IMG/VR virus record: IMGVR_UViG_3300046692_000164
Location: 1 to 53,141 of that record
Reading direction: 5' to 3' (one strand)
Source: a virus
Length of the DNA: 53,141 nucleotides
Below are positions 25,264-33,086 of the stretch, piece by piece. Made by a program: the position numbers and the translations under genes. The notes below the pieces were generated by a model that was not told the DNA's origin, did not search any database, and saw only the letters and a list, made by a program, of their open reading frames with translations. Numbering within the stretch: the first letter of the stretch is position 1; each line of letters starts with the position of its first letter.

Positions 25264-25310
25264 AGCCTTCCAAGCTGAATACGCGGGTTCGATTCCCGCT
25301 ACCCGCTCCA
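25264..25310 (+). other. attP: attP core: 3' half of a tRNA-Gly(TCC) gene
   Basis: This segment reads as the anticodon loop CTTCCAA, the T-arm GCGGG-TTCGATT-CCCGC and the acceptor end TACCCGC-T-CCA of a bacterial tRNA-Gly. No 5' half precedes it, so it is not a gene in the phage. Phages that integrate into tRNA genes carry exactly such a 3' fragment so that the host gene is restored. The integrase gene ends 50 bases away. The host site should be a tRNA-Gly(TCC) gene whose 3' end matches this segment. Confidence 0.88.
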
Positions 25311-25335
25311 AGGTTTTCAACCACTTAGCTATTCC

Positions 25336-25346
25336 CCGTGTCACTC
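25336..25346 (+). repeat. attP arm inverted repeat, right
   Basis: CCGTGTCACTC, exact reverse complement of 25225-25235. It is followed directly by ATGTCACGG and CGTGTCAG, giving a short run of TGTCA units leading into the integrase stop. Confidence 0.65.
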
Positions 25347-25360
25347 CATGTCACGGCGTG

Positions 25361-26530
25361 TCAGTCGGTCTTTTTGGCCCGGCTTTCCACTCTAGCCCCC
25401 GCAATGCGGCGGCTGCTCTCCAATCCATCGCCGCGGCTATACCGGCGAGTGGTCTTTGTCGTGGTATGGGTCGCAAGATCTCGGGCATCTTCAAGCGATC
25501 CCGTTGCCTCGACCGTCTCGGAAACTGCTCCGGCTCTCGAATCCATCGACCAAACGTTCGATGGGACGCCGGCGGCATCCCGCACCTTGCGGAATTTTTC
25601 CGTATAGCGATTCTCCCAATATGGTTTTCCATGGTCCTCGTCTAAAACGACAGGACCAATATCGGGGATTTTGAACGCCTTCAGCGCCTCCTCCACAAGA
25701 GGGTAGCTGTTTAGATCCCGCGCCACCGCAGCGCCGGTCTTGCTAGTCTTGAGCGACAAGATCATGCCTTTTGAGATCGACTTGGCCATCAAGCCGTTCC
25801 AGCGGAACTCTCCACCTTCAGGCACAGGCGCCCACTCTCCGATGATATCGATTCGGCGTAGAGCCGTTTCGAACTTCAGCGCCTCTACAAAGCCGATCGA
25901 TGGGCATTCCAATTCTGCGCTTTTCTTCACGATAGCCAGGCACTGATCATAGGTCATCGCGATTTCGCGCGGTGGCGGCTGTTCAAACCTCATGTCGGAT
26001 AGAATGGCGCGGGCCTGAGCGCAGCCGTGGAGGCGTTCTCCGGCCCCGTAGGAGATAATCACCCGGAGTAGCTTGATCGCGCCTGCTGCCCTCCTGTGTC
26101 CTTTCTTGCGCCAATCAGAATACCAACGCTTGAAGTCCGAGGCGACGAGCTTATCGACCCGGCGTTTCCCGACACTTTTATCTAGGACGCGCAAGCTCGG
26201 TTCATAGTCTCGGATTCGGGTGGAATGCTTGACGGTGTGAAGCGAGCTCGTCGTGTCTTGCCGATAGCAGTTGATCAGCGTGGATATCGTGCCGTCAAAT
26301 TCTGCAGGCGTGTTGAGGAGGCGGATTTCCTCTTTGAGCTGTTGCGTCAGGCGCTGGCACTCGGCCACCATCTCCTCGTCGGTTATCCCGTCGGGGAGGC
26401 GTATCGTGGAAAGGCTTGATGATGAGCCCTTCACCGCTCTATGCGGGTTCCAGTAGTGGACGGTCTCGCCATCCTTTTTCACCCGGTACTGGTATCCGGG
26501 TCTATCAGTCCTCAAAGTTCTCTTCTCCAT
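25361..26530 (-). CDS. int: Tyrosine integrase
   Basis: 389 aa from the ATG at 26530, which overlaps the upstream small gene by 26 bp; 31 further upstream codons are open but shadow that gene. The C-terminal catalytic domain shows the first Arg in ALRRIDIIGEW, a Lys in LKTSKTG, the second box as DSRAGAVSE (Asp in place of the usual His, followed by the conserved Arg), ATHTTTKTTRRY with the late His, and the nucleophilic Tyr in RRYSRG. The Asp variant is common in Rhizobiales integrases. It catalyses attP x attB recombination. It lies at the end of the leftward operon, next to attP. Confidence 0.92.
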   Translation of the reverse strand: MEKRTLRTDRPGYQYRVKKDGETVHYWNPHRAVKGSSSSLSTIRLPDGITDEEMVAECQRLTQQLKEEIRLLNTPAEFDGTISTLINCYRQDTTSSLHTVKHSTRIRDYEPSLRVLDKSVGKRRVDKLVASDFKRWYSDWRKKGHRRAAGAIKLLRVIISYGAGERLHGCAQARAILSDMRFEQPPPREIAMTYDQCLAIVKKSAELECPSIGFVEALKFETALRRIDIIGEWAPVPEGGEFRWNGLMAKSISKGMILSLKTSKTGAAVARDLNSYPLVEEALKAFKIPDIGPVVLDEDHGKPYWENRYTEKFRKVRDAAGVPSNVWSMDSRAGAVSETVEATGSLEDARDLATHTTTKTTRRYSRGDGLESSRRIAGARVESRAKKTD

Positions 26531-26720
26531 CTGGGGCGAGATTGCCCAGAGGAAGGATGCGAGGCCTTCCGGCGTTCGCGTCAATGTAGTCGACCTTGTG
26601 GATACCGGGGATAACGGTAACAACCAGAGAACGGATGTCGATTTGCACCGCAGCGCCTTGCCGATCGGCGGCGCGGATGATGCGTTCTATGTCGGCTTGG
26701 CGGAAAGCTACTCTGGTCAT
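26505..26720 (-). CDS. Small protein preceding integrase, candidate excision/DNA-binding factor
   Basis: 71 aa from the ATG at 26720 (GGAGG four to five bases upstream). It starts MTRVAFRQADIERIIRAADR and continues with VQIDIRSLVVTVIPG. Similar short proteins, with FRQADV-type starts, accompany integrases in Rhizobiales prophages. An excisionase-like role is possible from position only; no clear helix-turn-helix is visible. Coupled to both neighbours by overlap. Confidence 0.75.
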   Translation of the reverse strand: MTRVAFRQADIERIIRAADRQGAAVQIDIRSLVVTVIPGIHKVDYIDANAGRPRILPLGNLAPDGEENFED

Positions 26721-26941
26721 TCTGCCTCCTTGCCGATGTTGGCTATTTGTTCTTGCAAAGGATTGGGGGAGGATTCCACCTGACGCCACGTTGGCATGAC
26801 GGACTGCAAATGCGACTTATGAGGCTCTGGGCAGATCCACCAGCCAAGAGATGAAAGCCGCCTGAATAGCCACCAGCGCAGCGGCCTGAAAGCCATAATA
26901 TCAGCAACACCTTGGCAGAACGCGGCTTGCGATATTTTCAT
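26717..26941 (-). CDS. Small Trp-rich protein, unknown
   Basis: 74 aa, excellent ribosome binding site (GGAGGTGGTAAA) and ATGA overlap with the next gene. The region AFRPLRWWLFRRLSSLGWWICPEPH is basic and Trp-rich, suggesting membrane or nucleic-acid contact. No family recognised. Confidence 0.68.
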   Translation of the reverse strand: MKISQAAFCQGVADIMAFRPLRWWLFRRLSSLGWWICPEPHKSHLQSVMPTWRQVESSPNPLQEQIANIGKEAE

Positions 26942-27366
26942 TTTACCACCTCCAGCATCAACCGAGCCTTTTTGTATCGTTCCCGCCTGGATGGTCCATT
27001 CGGATCGGACGGTACGGCACGCTTCGGATCGAGATTGTCTGCGATGTCCGCAAGCTTCACGCGCCGTGCGATTGGATTCACGGACAGTCTGGCGATGAAG
27101 TCGAAATAGTCCTCACCGATGCGCCGGGTAAGAGCCTGGACGGCGTCCCTGACATCAACGGAGAATTTATGCGCCCGGAGATCGTCGGCCGACAGATCGG
27201 TGTCTTCGAGAACATCATGGAGAACCGCGACGATCTTATCTGTTCGATCTTCCATCGACATCATGACCCGGATCGGATGCAGGATATATGGGAAGCCACC
27301 CTTGTCGGTCTGGCCGGCGTGCCAGTAGGCGGCGAGTTGGATGGCTTTGGAGAGCATGTCAGCCAT
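26938..27366 (-). CDS. HD-domain hydrolase, Mesh1/RelA-SpoT hydrolase-like
   Basis: 142 aa from the ATG at 27366 (AGGAGGTGGGAA). The signature of the (p)ppGpp-hydrolase HD family is present: HAGQTDKGGFPYILHPIRV with metal ligand His30, AVLHDVLEDT with His50-Asp51 and catalytic-type Glu54-Asp55, and VKLADIADNL with Asp107 and Asn111. Mesh1-like enzymes of this compact size remove the 3' diphosphate of (p)ppGpp; some instead act on NADPH. No synthetase domain is attached. A phage copy could lower the stringent-response alarmone during infection. Metal and catalytic residues are all in place; substrate is inference. Confidence 0.87.
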   Translation of the reverse strand: MADMLSKAIQLAAYWHAGQTDKGGFPYILHPIRVMMSMEDRTDKIVAVLHDVLEDTDLSADDLRAHKFSVDVRDAVQALTRRIGEDYFDFIARLSVNPIARRVKLADIADNLDPKRAVPSDPNGPSRRERYKKARLMLEVVK

Positions 27367-27721
27367 TTCCCACCTCCTGCGCTTTGTCGTAGGCAGCGAT
27401 AGCTGATCTATTCTCCGACAGTACAGATGCGATGTACGCCAGCGTTCCATGCTCTCGGATTCGAGCGTACGCCTCGGCCACGCGCTCAGACTTACATTCG
27501 TCCGGCGCGTATATGTGAAGCCAGTCCTCGATCGCTAAATTGGACACTTCCAACGCCTTTGCCATCTCGTCGCACATGGCCTTGTCTGCATTAAGGTCGG
27601 ACAGGGCAACGAGAGGAATGTCACACTCTGTCCGGTTCTTCGGCGCAGCGTTGTCGAACTGAGCTGCGCTCCAAAGAGCATTTGGCCTCGCGCTACAGGC
27701 ATATGCCACGATCTTGCTCAT
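27359..27721 (-). CDS. Hypothetical protein of early left operon
   Basis: 120 aa, overlaps the upstream gene by 4 and the HD gene by 8 bases. Sequence is mixed alpha/beta with IVAYACSARPNALWSAAQFD at the start and a helical acidic second half. No recognised motif. Kept as real because of the continuous overlap chain. Confidence 0.68.
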   Translation of the reverse strand: MSKIVAYACSARPNALWSAAQFDNAAPKNRTECDIPLVALSDLNADKAMCDEMAKALEVSNLAIEDWLHIYAPDECKSERVAEAYARIREHGTLAYIASVLSENRSAIAAYDKAQEVGNG

Positions 27722-28017
27722 AGTTCATTCTCCCTTCCAGCAGTTGGGAGAGCGGCCCCGAGCTTTTTCAGCTCTAGATATGCGCTTATTAGCTCATCCC
27801 GGTTTTGAAAGCCGGTTTGGCGCTCAATGAGAGAATCCTGCATATCAAGCGTATGCTGGTCACCGCCAAAGACAGTGATCTCGGCGAATTGCTCGACGCC
27901 GACGAGATTCATTCGAAAAATATGTTTGATCGACATGACGCCTTCCCCAGACGGGACATAGACGTTCATCTCGCCGGGCATCTCCAAAAGTGCGTCTCGA
28001 AGTTCGCTGACTCTCAT
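27718..28017 (-). CDS. Hypothetical protein of early left operon
   Basis: 99 aa with the start MRVSELRDALLEMPGEMNVYVPSGEG, a short helix-strand pattern seen in many small phage proteins that begin with a LI(R/D)-ALxxxPxDxxV element. Function unknown. ATGA overlaps on both sides. Confidence 0.68.
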   Translation of the reverse strand: MRVSELRDALLEMPGEMNVYVPSGEGVMSIKHIFRMNLVGVEQFAEITVFGGDQHTLDMQDSLIERQTGFQNRDELISAYLELKKLGAALPTAGRENEL

Positions 28018-28322
28018 AGCTTATCGCTCCCTTCTTCAGATCGGGAGATAGGAGCGTGGAGGGGGACGACGGATGAATCCGTCACCCCGTTTCGGAACAA
28101 GTCAACGACGGTAGCACCAAGCTCCAATTGCTTCAGCTCAAGCTCTGTTGCATATCCAACTGGCTCGCGCTGGCACACCACCCCGCCGATGGATGAGAGA
28201 TAGGCGGAGATGGCGATTTCGGCCTCGCGCAATTCAAGATGGATCGGCTTGTAGTCTTCATCTTCGCCGAGGATGGTTGCTTTGCAGGCTGTCGCAAGAG
28301 CCTTATCGTGTGGTGTGGTCAT
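28014..28322 (-). CDS. Hypothetical protein of early left operon
   Basis: 102 aa; contains EAEIAISAYLSSIGG, then REPVGYATELELKQL, a text common in phage-encoded conserved hypotheticals. ATGA overlaps with both neighbours. No functional motif. Confidence 0.67.
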   Translation of the reverse strand: MTTPHDKALATACKATILGEDEDYKPIHLELREAEIAISAYLSSIGGVVCQREPVGYATELELKQLELGATVVDLFRNGVTDSSVVPLHAPISRSEEGSDKL

Positions 28323-28489
28323 TGGGAGGGCTCTCGACTGGCTGGGTTAGCTGATTGGCAGGAAGATTGGGCAGCAACGACAGAGTTGAACCCAAGGACT
28401 ACTTGGCCTGCAGCTTTGCCAACTTTGTCACCCGAGCCAAACAGGATGAATATGAAGAGCATGAAGACGACATATCCGACGTTATTCAT
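28319..28489 (-). CDS. Small single-pass membrane protein
   Basis: 56 aa from the ATG at 28489 (AGGAGGGGAAATCCC). The N-terminus VGYVVFMLFIFILFG is one membrane helix; the rest is polar. It overlaps its upstream neighbour by 8 and its downstream neighbour by 4 bases. Function unknown; early small membrane proteins can be inhibitors of host or superinfecting-phage functions. Confidence 0.65.
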   Translation of the reverse strand: MNNVGYVVFMLFIFILFGSGDKVGKAAGQVVLGFNSVVAAQSSCQSANPASREPSQ

Positions 28490-28694
28490 GGGATTTCCCC
28501 TCCTGTGCCTCTGAGAGGGCGGCGCGGCCGGCATCTCGCTCCTTGATCAGCTCCTCGCGCTCTTTCCTGCATTGGCGCTCGATCCATTTGAAGAACCGAT
28601 AGAACAAACCCCCGTGTGGCGCGAACTGAGCGGAGCGAGCGGCATCACGCTCAACTTCGCCGTATTCGTAAATGTCGCGATCGATCTTTTTCAT
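28482..28694 (-). CDS. Small charged protein, unknown
   Basis: 70 aa, highly charged: DRDIYEYGEVERDAARSA, then ERQCRKEREELIKERDAG. No recognised domain; overlaps both neighbours. Confidence 0.65.
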   Translation of the reverse strand: MKKIDRDIYEYGEVERDAARSAQFAPHGGLFYRFFKWIERQCRKEREELIKERDAGRAALSEAQEGKSHE

Positions 28695-29428
28695 GGGCGC
28701 TCTCCCGACTTAGAAAAGAGGGCGGCGCGGCGATTTTTGTCATTCCGATCCTTGTCTGCTTGGAAGCCTGCACGGATTGAAAAGCAAGGATCTTCGGCTT
28801 TGGAAAAAGCCGCCTCGGCATTGCTGAAATCAAGCGTCGTGAGAACTGCTTCGCGCTCCGGACGCCCATGCAAGGTAGCGACCACCGCTACCGCATCGTC
28901 TACCCCATCTGAGCCGATCGCTACCGCGAAGTTTCTGGCGGCATTCGAAAACGGCTTCAACGCTTCCCGCAACCGCTCGTTCTCCGCCCTAAGCGCGGCT
29001 ATCTCGCGAGAATATGCTTCGTCAGCCTGTCTGATCCCTTCGAGGTATTCCCCGAAGGCTTGGGCGAGATCAACTGAACCGTCATCTTCGATGGGGTCGT
29101 ATCCGTTTGCCTGAAGGGTTTTGAGGATTGATGACGCCCACTCCGGCCATGGTGCTTGTAGCGCATCGGCCAATTCATCTTCAAGGCGCGCATTCTCTTC
29201 TTGAAGCGCGGCTATCTCGGGCGTGGGGGCGTTAAGAGCGACTCCATGTTCAGCGCGGAGACCGATGACAGATTTTGCGTAGGTGATTAGGTCTTCACGA
29301 TCTTCATCATTGCTGGAAATCACGGCAGACCTTATGCGTCGGATTTCAGTATCCACGAGCAGGTCAAGTGCCTCAATTGGGCTTGACATTTCATCTCGAA
29401 TTTTTCGGGCTGTCTTTTCATCGATCAT
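28691..29428 (-). CDS. Coiled-coil phage protein (Ea22-like look)
   Basis: 245 aa from the ATG at 29428; the upstream eight codons shadow the previous gene. Two heptad regions are visible: EIAALQEENARLEDELADAL and EIAALRAENERLREALKPF, followed by NAARNFAV. Proteins with such repeated IAALRAENERL elements are very common in early operons of Rhizobiales phages and have no established role. Confidence 0.7.
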   Translation of the reverse strand: MIDEKTARKIRDEMSSPIEALDLLVDTEIRRIRSAVISSNDEDREDLITYAKSVIGLRAEHGVALNAPTPEIAALQEENARLEDELADALQAPWPEWASSILKTLQANGYDPIEDDGSVDLAQAFGEYLEGIRQADEAYSREIAALRAENERLREALKPFSNAARNFAVAIGSDGVDDAVAVVATLHGRPEREAVLTTLDFSNAEAAFSKAEDPCFSIRAGFQADKDRNDKNRRAALFSKSGERP

Positions 29429-30131
29429 CAGGGGTATCCTCAACGGCCACATATCGGCTGGTTTGTCTCATCTGATAGAAACGGCCACGGCTCATGTATT
29501 CATTGTAGACGTTGGAGCAACGGTTGCAGTGCCAGTTCACGAAGTCGAATCCTTCCGACCATCCGCCGCCCCAATCGAAGAGCGTGCCGTTGCCGCAGGG
29601 GCAAGGGCGAGACGCGCGTCTATCCCAAGTCGAGGCGTCGTTAGTAGAAGGTTCATAGTTGATGGGACCTCCTGAAGTCACGTAAGCGGGGCCTAGGACA
29701 TCCAAGCTTGGGTCAGGAATTTCACCAGCAAGTGCTTTTTCAATGATAGGCAGGCAGCGGTGCGGATAATCCTTCCATCCATCCCAAACACGGTATGATG
29801 CCCTGGTGCTGAGGCCATTCTTGCGCAAGACAGACATTGCCCACTCGCCCGCCGAATGCCAAACATACCGGACGCCCGTCGAGTTTTGCCCGCGTCCGAC
29901 TCCGCAAGTTTCACCGCATACTGTGAGTTTTCTGCCATGACCAAAACGAGGGACGAAGCGCCCGTGTTCATGAGCATCGACCAGCCGATAGCCAGCCTCG
30001 ATGCGAGCCTTGCAGATCTTAGACCACGTCGGCCCGCGAAAGGAGTGCTTGAAGTCCGCTACGATGGCAGCCTGAAGCTCGTCTGCTGTTGATGCCGCCT
30101 GTATGCCGCCCAGATAATCGGTCAGTTTCAT
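29418..30131 (-). CDS. Hypothetical protein with C-terminal zinc-binding element
   Basis: 237 aa. The C-terminal part has CPCGNGTLFDWGGGW followed 20 residues later by HCNRCSN, a likely four-Cys zinc site. The N-terminal two thirds show no known fold by eye. The start at 30131 abuts the stop of the upstream gene (30132). Confidence 0.68.
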   Translation of the reverse strand: MKLTDYLGGIQAASTADELQAAIVADFKHSFRGPTWSKICKARIEAGYRLVDAHEHGRFVPRFGHGRKLTVCGETCGVGRGQNSTGVRYVWHSAGEWAMSVLRKNGLSTRASYRVWDGWKDYPHRCLPIIEKALAGEIPDPSLDVLGPAYVTSGGPINYEPSTNDASTWDRRASRPCPCGNGTLFDWGGGWSEGFDFVNWHCNRCSNVYNEYMSRGRFYQMRQTSRYVAVEDTPDDR

Positions 30132-31175
30132 CTACTCGCCATCCGTAGCTGTGGTGGATAGGGCGGCGCGGATATCGCGAGCGTCTTTTTCAAGCCAAGA
30201 GAAACGGGGGCTTTCGCCGTGTTCTTCAATGGCTTCTCGGATGTGCCTTTCCAGTGAGGCAAGCGATGTCTCAATGGTCTTGCGCCTCGGATAGAGCTTC
30301 CCATTCACGCACCAATACGGTTCGTCGCTACCACCCAAACTTGCCTCAGGTACGGGGTCGCTTTGGGAGGTGGAGAGAGCGTTATCGCAGAGGTCTTTCA
30401 CAATCCGGAATAAAGAGGACTGCGCTTCCGACGTGGCTTTGAACTCCTGATCGGTATTGAGCTGCCAATTCCCCCTTAAACGCTCGGCGCGCACTAGTTC
30501 TAGTCGCGCATTATACGCGGCTACCGCATCCACATGCACTTTCCTCGCGGCAACAATCATGTCGAAAGCACGTGCCTTCACGTCCACCGGCTCTTGCACT
30601 GCTGCGGGTGGGGGTGGGGCGGCGGCTAGCATGGCCTTATACACATCTACCGACATACGCCCGGCGTAGCCCTGAGCGACCGCCGCCGGTATTCGCTCGG
30701 CACCGGCCCCAGACATTGCGTCAAGTCCCCACGTCGGTTCTTTCGGAACCAACTGCCAGCCATCCGGTACCGCACTCTCATGCCGTTCAGCATCTGAGGG
30801 GGAGGCGGGAATGGCGCCAGCTTCTTGCAATGCAGCTATCACCTTATCGGCTACCGGATCACATCCACACATCGGCCAATTGCAATCGGCAGGATCATTT
30901 CCGCCAGCAGTCCCTTGCTTTCGTGCCGCGCATGTCCATACGGCGCCGACGGCAGCGCGCCTATTCCAGTTTTCTTCAAGGATAGCCATCCGCTCTTCAT
31001 CGGATAGTTCACTGGTATCGCTGCGGCAGATCATCATGTCAGCGTTGCAGGCGGTGCAGTAGATGGCCGCGCCATGATCAAGCCTGCCGCCCGGATATGT
31101 GGAATATCCGCGCATATAGTCCTTCTCGGCAGGTGATCCACAAAACGCGCAATTCTTGATTTCACTTATCGGCAT
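30132..31175 (-). CDS. Protein with Lar-like zinc N-terminus and long variable C-terminus
   Basis: 347 aa from the second of two close ATGs (31175; the first is at 31181), with AGGAG seven bases upstream. The first 75 residues resemble restriction-alleviation (Lar) / Com-type zinc modules: IKNCAFCGSPAEKDY, then IYCTACNADMMI and EENWNRRA. A second Cys cluster (CNWPMCGCDP) follows. The C-terminal 200 residues are helical and unassigned. In lambda-type phages Lar modulates type I restriction; here that is only a resemblance. Confidence 0.72.
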   Translation of the reverse strand: MPISEIKNCAFCGSPAEKDYMRGYSTYPGGRLDHGAAIYCTACNADMMICRSDTSELSDEERMAILEENWNRRAAVGAVWTCAARKQGTAGGNDPADCNWPMCGCDPVADKVIAALQEAGAIPASPSDAERHESAVPDGWQLVPKEPTWGLDAMSGAGAERIPAAVAQGYAGRMSVDVYKAMLAAAPPPPAAVQEPVDVKARAFDMIVAARKVHVDAVAAYNARLELVRAERLRGNWQLNTDQEFKATSEAQSSLFRIVKDLCDNALSTSQSDPVPEASLGGSDEPYWCVNGKLYPRRKTIETSLASLERHIREAIEEHGESPRFSWLEKDARDIRAALSTTATDGE

Positions 31176-31620
31176 TGTCATTCTCCTGAGAGAGCTTGGC
31201 GCGGAGGGCTGCCGTGCAAATACACAGCGCAATATGATCGTCGGGCCGTTCAGACGTGGCGACGCCGAGGACTTCCTTCCGGGCTCCATAACCACGAATA
31301 AATTCGGTCACGGAATAGTTTTCACCGTGTTCGGTTCGGACGCGCCACCCCGGCAACACGTCGTTCGCAAGAGCTATGGCCGCGTCGATAGATGCCGTTA
31401 CTGATGACCATCCGTCGTGATAGCCTTCCTTGCCTTCGGCTTTGCGTGCTGCAGTCCACCACAGAAAATCGTTCGGCTCTTCGAAGGCGGCATAAGTCCA
31501 ATCGACGCATGTCTTTGCTAGCCATGGCGAAACCACATGGAAATGGATTAGGCGATCAAGTTCCCGATCCTGCCCCTCGGCTTTCTCTAGCGCTGCAATC
31601 AGCTCTTCAAGCTTTCCCAT
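31162..31620 (-). CDS. Conserved phage hypothetical protein
   Basis: 152 aa starting MGKLEELIAALEKAEGQDREL and containing YHDGWSSVTASIDAAIAL and a terminal LCICTAALRAKL. Proteins with this order of elements are frequent in phages of Rhizobiales; function unknown. Overlaps neighbours by 14 bases on both sides. Confidence 0.7.
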   Translation of the reverse strand: MGKLEELIAALEKAEGQDRELDRLIHFHVVSPWLAKTCVDWTYAAFEEPNDFLWWTAARKAEGKEGYHDGWSSVTASIDAAIALANDVLPGWRVRTEHGENYSVTEFIRGYGARKEVLGVATSERPDDHIALCICTAALRAKLSQENDNADK

Positions 31621-32335
31621 GGGAAGAGCCCTCCATTTTGGAGAGGATCGAGGCGTTGATGACCCGGCTCATCTCGACGTTGATGCCCTTGAATTCCCAA
31701 TATCCGGAAAACTCAATGCGACCCTCGTCGCCGATCTGGTCTGGCACGTCGATAAACTCAGCCCAAACGTGCTCGCCGATGGCAAACCCAAGACGTTCAG
31801 CCTCGACCAGAATAGCTTCTGCCTGATCATCGATATCGTCGCCGACAGGCTCAAAGGATCGTGGATAGCTTGGCAAGACGTGAGAGCCATGCTCATTGCG
31901 ACCGTCAAGAAACAGAACGCAGAAGGGTTGCTCAATCACCTTCACGGCCTCGGCAAGTTTGGCCTCAGCCTTCCGCGCCCTCTCTTCCTCACCCGCTGCA
32001 ATCGTGACTTGTAGATCACGGCTTGCCTTGATGTTCGCTATTTGCTGCTCAAGCTCTGCTATGCGGGAGTCGGCGGTGGATTGGAGTTCTGCATCCGCAA
32101 GAGCTGAGAGGATGACGCGCATGTTGACTGGAGAAGCGGCGGCGATATAGGCAAGATCGGCTTGCCAATTCGTTAGGCCAAAACGGCTCTCGTCAACCTG
32201 AGCGACGACGCGCACATTTGCCGTCCCCACACAACCTTTCACGTATGTCTCAGGCCGTTGGTATGCCCATGGTCCCGGCGTCACAGCCTCCATGGCCTTC
32301 GTGATCTGGTCGGATAGTTCCTTGGCGGTGGTCAT
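31607..32335 (-). CDS. Conserved phage protein of unknown function
   Basis: 242 aa from the ATG at 32335 (GAGAGGAACAGCC). The N-terminus resembles ead/Ea22-type phage proteins (AMEAVTPGPWAYQR, then DLAYIAAASPVNMRVILSAL). A coiled coil (about 85-125) is followed by an acidic domain (GDDIDDQAEAILVEAERLGF). Function unknown. Confidence 0.7.
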   Translation of the reverse strand: MTTAKELSDQITKAMEAVTPGPWAYQRPETYVKGCVGTANVRVVAQVDESRFGLTNWQADLAYIAAASPVNMRVILSALADAELQSTADSRIAELEQQIANIKASRDLQVTIAAGEEERARKAEAKLAEAVKVIEQPFCVLFLDGRNEHGSHVLPSYPRSFEPVGDDIDDQAEAILVEAERLGFAIGEHVWAEFIDVPDQIGDEGRIEFSGYWEFKGINVEMSRVINASILSKMEGSSHGKA

Positions 32336-32736
32336 GGCTGTTCCTCTCGGTAGAGCTGGCGCGGCGCCAAAGGCTGCTTCGTCTGGCGCTTCTCGGATTT
32401 CTCGGTTCGTGGGAAGCCGGCAGACTTGATCTTGCCGGTCGGGCGCGTGATGCCGAGGTGCTTCTTGCGGATAGCGGCGACCTTCGCCTTTTCGGCGACG
32501 TCCTGAGCTGTTTTGGCAATATGGCACTTGCGATGAGCAGGCTTGAGGTTGGATTCCTTGTTCTCGCCGCCGTTGATCAGCGCTACGACATGATCAAGAT
32601 CCCACTTCTTGCCGTCGATCTCGCAGCCGCAAAGATGGCAACGGTTGCCTTCTCGGGCCATGATGCGGTCGCGGACAGTGCCAGGCGCGCGGTGATCGTC
32701 GGACTTCCCGATCCATTCTGACACAGCGCGACTCAT
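32332..32736 (-). CDS. HNH nuclease-family protein
   Basis: 134 aa. HNH motif: NRCHLCGCEI, then WDLDHVVALINGGENKESNL and HRKCHIAKT. The basic C-terminus (RKKHLGITRPTGKIKSAGFP) could bind DNA. In contrast to the AP2-type HNH genes it is embedded by ATGA overlaps in the operon, so it is more likely a resident phage gene (recombination or host DNA attack) than a mobile insert. Confidence 0.82.
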   Translation of the reverse strand: MSRAVSEWIGKSDDHRAPGTVRDRIMAREGNRCHLCGCEIDGKKWDLDHVVALINGGENKESNLKPAHRKCHIAKTAQDVAEKAKVAAIRKKHLGITRPTGKIKSAGFPRTEKSEKRQTKQPLAPRQLYREEQP

Positions 32737-33086
32737 GACAGAAAATCCTCCAAATCAATCTGAGGAGCTTTTCGCCGCCGAGTGATCCGGGCATTCTTGG
32801 CATGGTGCGGCGCATCCCAACGCAAATGACAGCGCTGGCATAATGCGCGGCAACGCCCCGGATCGCCGTGACTCTCATCGTGATCCATGTGGGCGATGGT
32901 CAGGACGACCTTGCTGCCGGTCACAGGATGAGGCTTGCCGTTCTCGGCTCGGCAATCCGGATGCATCGGCGTGCCCTCGCAGCGATTGTCGGCGCGATCA
33001 AGGAGAGATGCACGGAAGGCCTTCCATTCCTTCGAATGGGTTCCGCCGCCGGGATAGAGCTTCATGCGTTCTTTGCTGATCGGCAT
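32733..33086 (-). CDS. Second HNH-like protein
   Basis: 117 aa from the ATG at 33086, which overlaps the upstream stop as TGATG. An HNH-like layout with ADNRCEGTPMHPDCRAENG, TIAHMDHDESHGDPGRC and LCQRCHLRWDAPHH is visible; the central motif has HMDHD in place of the usual DH. Two adjacent HNH genes in one operon are unusual and may work together or have duplicated. Confidence 0.78.
   Translation of the reverse strand: MPISKERMKLYPGGGTHSKEWKAFRASLLDRADNRCEGTPMHPDCRAENGKPHPVTGSKVVLTIAHMDHDESHGDPGRCRALCQRCHLRWDAPHHAKNARITRRRKAPQIDLEDFLS

Noticed and set aside
31340-31360. Third partial copy of the capsid-leader repeat (CCACCCCGGCAAC)
   Set aside because: It is only 13 bases, lies in the coding region of another gene and is likely chance in a GC-rich genome.
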